Part shown: positions 62,394 through 64,000 of the stretch, one piece after another | How positions within the stretch are numbered: the first letter of the stretch is position 1 | Layout of the letters: every line of letters starts with the position of its first letter | Source of the DNA: Filimonas zeae | GTDB lineage: Bacteria; Bacteroidota; Bacteroidia; Chitinophagales; Chitinophagaceae | Direction: 5' to 3' | Assembly: GCF_014641615.1 (NCBI RefSeq) | Contig: NZ_BMIB01000001.1 | Coordinates: 992,769 to 1,056,768, forward strand | Length of the DNA stretch: 64,000 nucleotides | Notes under the pieces: model-generated | Database searches by the model: none | Told to the model about the DNA's origin: nothing | What the model saw: the letters and a program-made list of their open reading frames with translations, nothing else | Translations under genes and position numbers: made by a program

Positions 62394-64000
62394 ATGAAAA
62401 AGTGGATAATAGTAACCGGGATGGTAGCGGGAGCGCTGGGCAGCAGTTTTGCCCAGCAGCGCGGATTGGTAAATACAAGTACCAGCCCGTACGCAGGCCG
62501 CACCACCGTTGATATGGGCAGTGTGCAGTGGACCTCTGGCTTTTGGGCGGAGCGGTTTGCGGTGTGCCGGGATTCTATGGTGCCGCATTTATGGGCTACC
62601 TATAATGATGCAGACCTGTGCCATTCATTTAAGAATTTTGAAATAGCAGCAGGGATGGATACCGGTTCTTTTAAAGGCCCCTCTTTTCATGATGGGGACT
62701 TTTATAAAACACTGGAATCCGTAGCGGCCATGTATGCAGCAACAAAAGATAAAAAGCTGGATGCCATGATGGACCGCACCATTGCAGTAATAGCCAAAGC
62801 GCAGCGGCCGGATGGATACGTGTACACCAAATCAATCATTGAACAGAAGCAGACCGGCAAGCGGAATATGTTTGATGATAAGCTGAGCTTTGAGGCGTAC
62901 AATTTTGGCCACCTGATGACGGCGGCTTGCGTACATTACCGCTCAACCGGCAAAACCTCGCTGCTGAATGTAGCTAAAAAAGCCACTGACTTTCTGGAAG
63001 GCTTTTATAACAAGGCTACTCCGGAGCAGGCGCGAAATGCTATTTGCCCCTCGCACTATATGGGTATTATTGAAATGTACCGCACCACGGGGGAGAAGCG
63101 TTATCTGGCACTGGCTAAAAAGCTGATTGATATACGTGGCCAAACAGAAGGTACAGATGATAATTCAGACCGCGCCCCTTTCCGGGATATGCAGCGCATA
63201 GCTGGTCATGCGGTACGTGCCAACTACCTGCTGGCAGGTGTGGCAGATGTATATGCAGAAACAGGCGATACCGCATTACTGCATACACTGAACCATTTAT
63301 GGGAGGATGTGATTACCCGTAAAATGTATATTACCGGTGGCTGTGGTGCTTTGTATGATGGTGTATCGGTAGATGGTACTTCTTATAATCCGGATACGGT
63401 GCAGCGCGTGCATCAGTCTTACGGTCGCGATTATCAGCTGCCTAACCTGACGGCTTATAACGAAACCTGCGCCAATATTGGCAATGTACTCTGGAATCGC
63501 CGTATGCTGCAACTGACCGGCGATGTGAAATATGCTGATGTGGTGGAGCTGACTTTGTACAACAGCGTGTTGAGTGGTGTAAGCCTGAATGGGAATGATT
63601 TCTTTTATACCAATCCGCTGGCTGCTTCGGCTGATTTTCCTTACCATATGCGTTGGGAAGGCGGCAGAAAGCCCTATATAGCTTTATCTAACTGCTGCCC
63701 GCCCAATACGGTGCGTACCATTGCAGAAGTAAGTAGCTATATGTACAGCCTGAATAAGGATGGTTTGTATATAGATATGTACGGTGGTAACAAATTGTCT
63801 ACGGTGCTGCCAGACGGATCGCCATTACAACTGGAGCAAACTACTGATTACCCCTGGAATGGCGCGGTAACGCTTACCATACAAAAAGCACCGGAAAAAC
63901 AAACCGGTATTTACCTGCGTATACCGGGCTGGTGCCGTAATGCTACCGTTACTGTTAACGGCAAAGCTGTAGCGGTACAAAGTGGTAGCTATGCAGCGCT
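62394..64000 (+). CDS. GH127-family enzyme (DUF1680), 3' end outside the window
   Basis: The frame starts at ATG 62394 with a signal peptide (IIVTGMVAGALGSSFAQQ) and runs off the window after about 535 residues. GH127 features: TVDMGSVQWTSGFWAERF, SFKNFEIAAGMD, GPSFHDGDFYKTLES, ITGGCGALYDG. The metal-site motif is Glu357 and Cys359 in YNETCANIGN, with Cys434-Cys435 in SNCCPPN. By my alignment from memory, the acid/base Glu322 of the bifidobacterial beta-L-arabinofuranosidase corresponds to Gln341 here (VHQSYGRDYQLPN). GH127 includes beta-L-arabinofuranosidases and an aceric acid hydrolase from rhamnogalacturonan-II degradation. Confidence 0.9.
   Translation, partial: MKKWIIVTGMVAGALGSSFAQQRGLVNTSTSPYAGRTTVDMGSVQWTSGFWAERFAVCRDSMVPHLWATYNDADLCHSFKNFEIAAGMDTGSFKGPSFHDGDFYKTLESVAAMYAATKDKKLDAMMDRTIAVIAKAQRPDGYVYTKSIIEQKQTGKRNMFDDKLSFEAYNFGHLMTAACVHYRSTGKTSLLNVAKKATDFLEGFYNKATPEQARNAICPSHYMGIIEMYRTTGEKRYLALAKKLIDIRGQTEGTDDNSDRAPFRDMQRIAGHAVRANYLLAGVADVYAETGDTALLHTLNHLWEDVITRKMYITGGCGALYDGVSVDGTSYNPDTVQRVHQSYGRDYQLPNLTAYNETCANIGNVLWNRRMLQLTGDVKYADVVELTLYNSVLSGVSLNGNDFFYTNPLAASADFPYHMRWEGGRKPYIALSNCCPPNTVRTIAEVSSYMYSLNKDGLYIDMYGGNKLSTVLPDGSPLQLEQTTDYPWNGAVTLTIQKAPEKQTGIYLRIPGWCRNATVTVNGKAVAVQSGSYAA

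Noticed and set aside
1..64000. CRISPR arrays, tRNA or rRNA genes, insertion sequences, prophage genes
   Set aside because: I found no regular repeat-spacer pattern, no tRNA-like cloverleaf with CCA region in the gaps, and no transposase or integrase text in any frame.

Overview
The window comes from a Bacteroidota chromosome, most likely the family Chitinophagaceae (Chitinophaga-like). The evidence is two SusC/SusD pairs, a FecR anti-sigma/ECF-sigma cascade, many carbohydrate-active enzymes with signal peptides, lipoproteins ending in SC plus charged residues, and promoters of the TTG-N19/20-TAnnTTT(G/A) type. I see no rRNA, tRNA, insertion sequence, integrase, prophage or CRISPR array.

Layout. 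1-305 is the end of a GH2 enzyme. 328-8812 (minus) is a transport unit: ECF sigma, FecR, STN-type SusC, SusD, a lipoprotein and a di-haem cytochrome c peroxidase. 9011-12493 (plus) holds a beta-propeller glycosidase and a DUF5703 enzyme, convergent with an FtsX-type permease (12496-14886, minus). 15164-22072 (plus) is a seven-gene catabolic operon: MaoC hydratase, a solute-binding-fold protein without signal peptide, two family III CoA-transferases, a COG3618-like amidohydrolase, RhaT and a Gfo/Idh/MocA oxidoreductase. 22073-25557 has small secreted proteins and lipoproteins. 25558-26357 has no convincing protein gene but carries what looks like a complete non-coding RNA gene: 18-bp palindrome, promoter, nested hairpins, strong terminator. 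26358-27269 is an AraC regulator. 27404-64000+ (plus) is a very large pectin-type polysaccharide utilisation locus: GH78, DUF3826, SusC/D, PL1, a DUF6298-like protein, GH140, GH43, SGNH esterase, a propeller/LamG protein, GH2, a GH78-sialidase fusion, an STN-esterase, a secreted TIM barrel, a GH141-rhamnose mutarotase fusion, oxidoreductase, Na+/solute symporter, another GH78 and GH127 (cut by the window end).

How it fits together. Three GH78 enzymes, a rhamnose mutarotase domain and RhaT point to rhamnose-rich pectin. GH140, GH141 and GH127 together recall rhamnogalacturonan-II degradation. The most useful regulatory observation is a shared promoter architecture: a GTAAAAT..TCCA box starting exactly 32 nt before (C/T)ATTG, found upstream of 9011, 15164, 30314 and 31080. 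It links the CoA-transferase operon to the glycan genes and suggests that the operon catabolises an acidic product of the same polysaccharide. All functions are read from sequence alone; family names come from recognition of motifs, not from a search.
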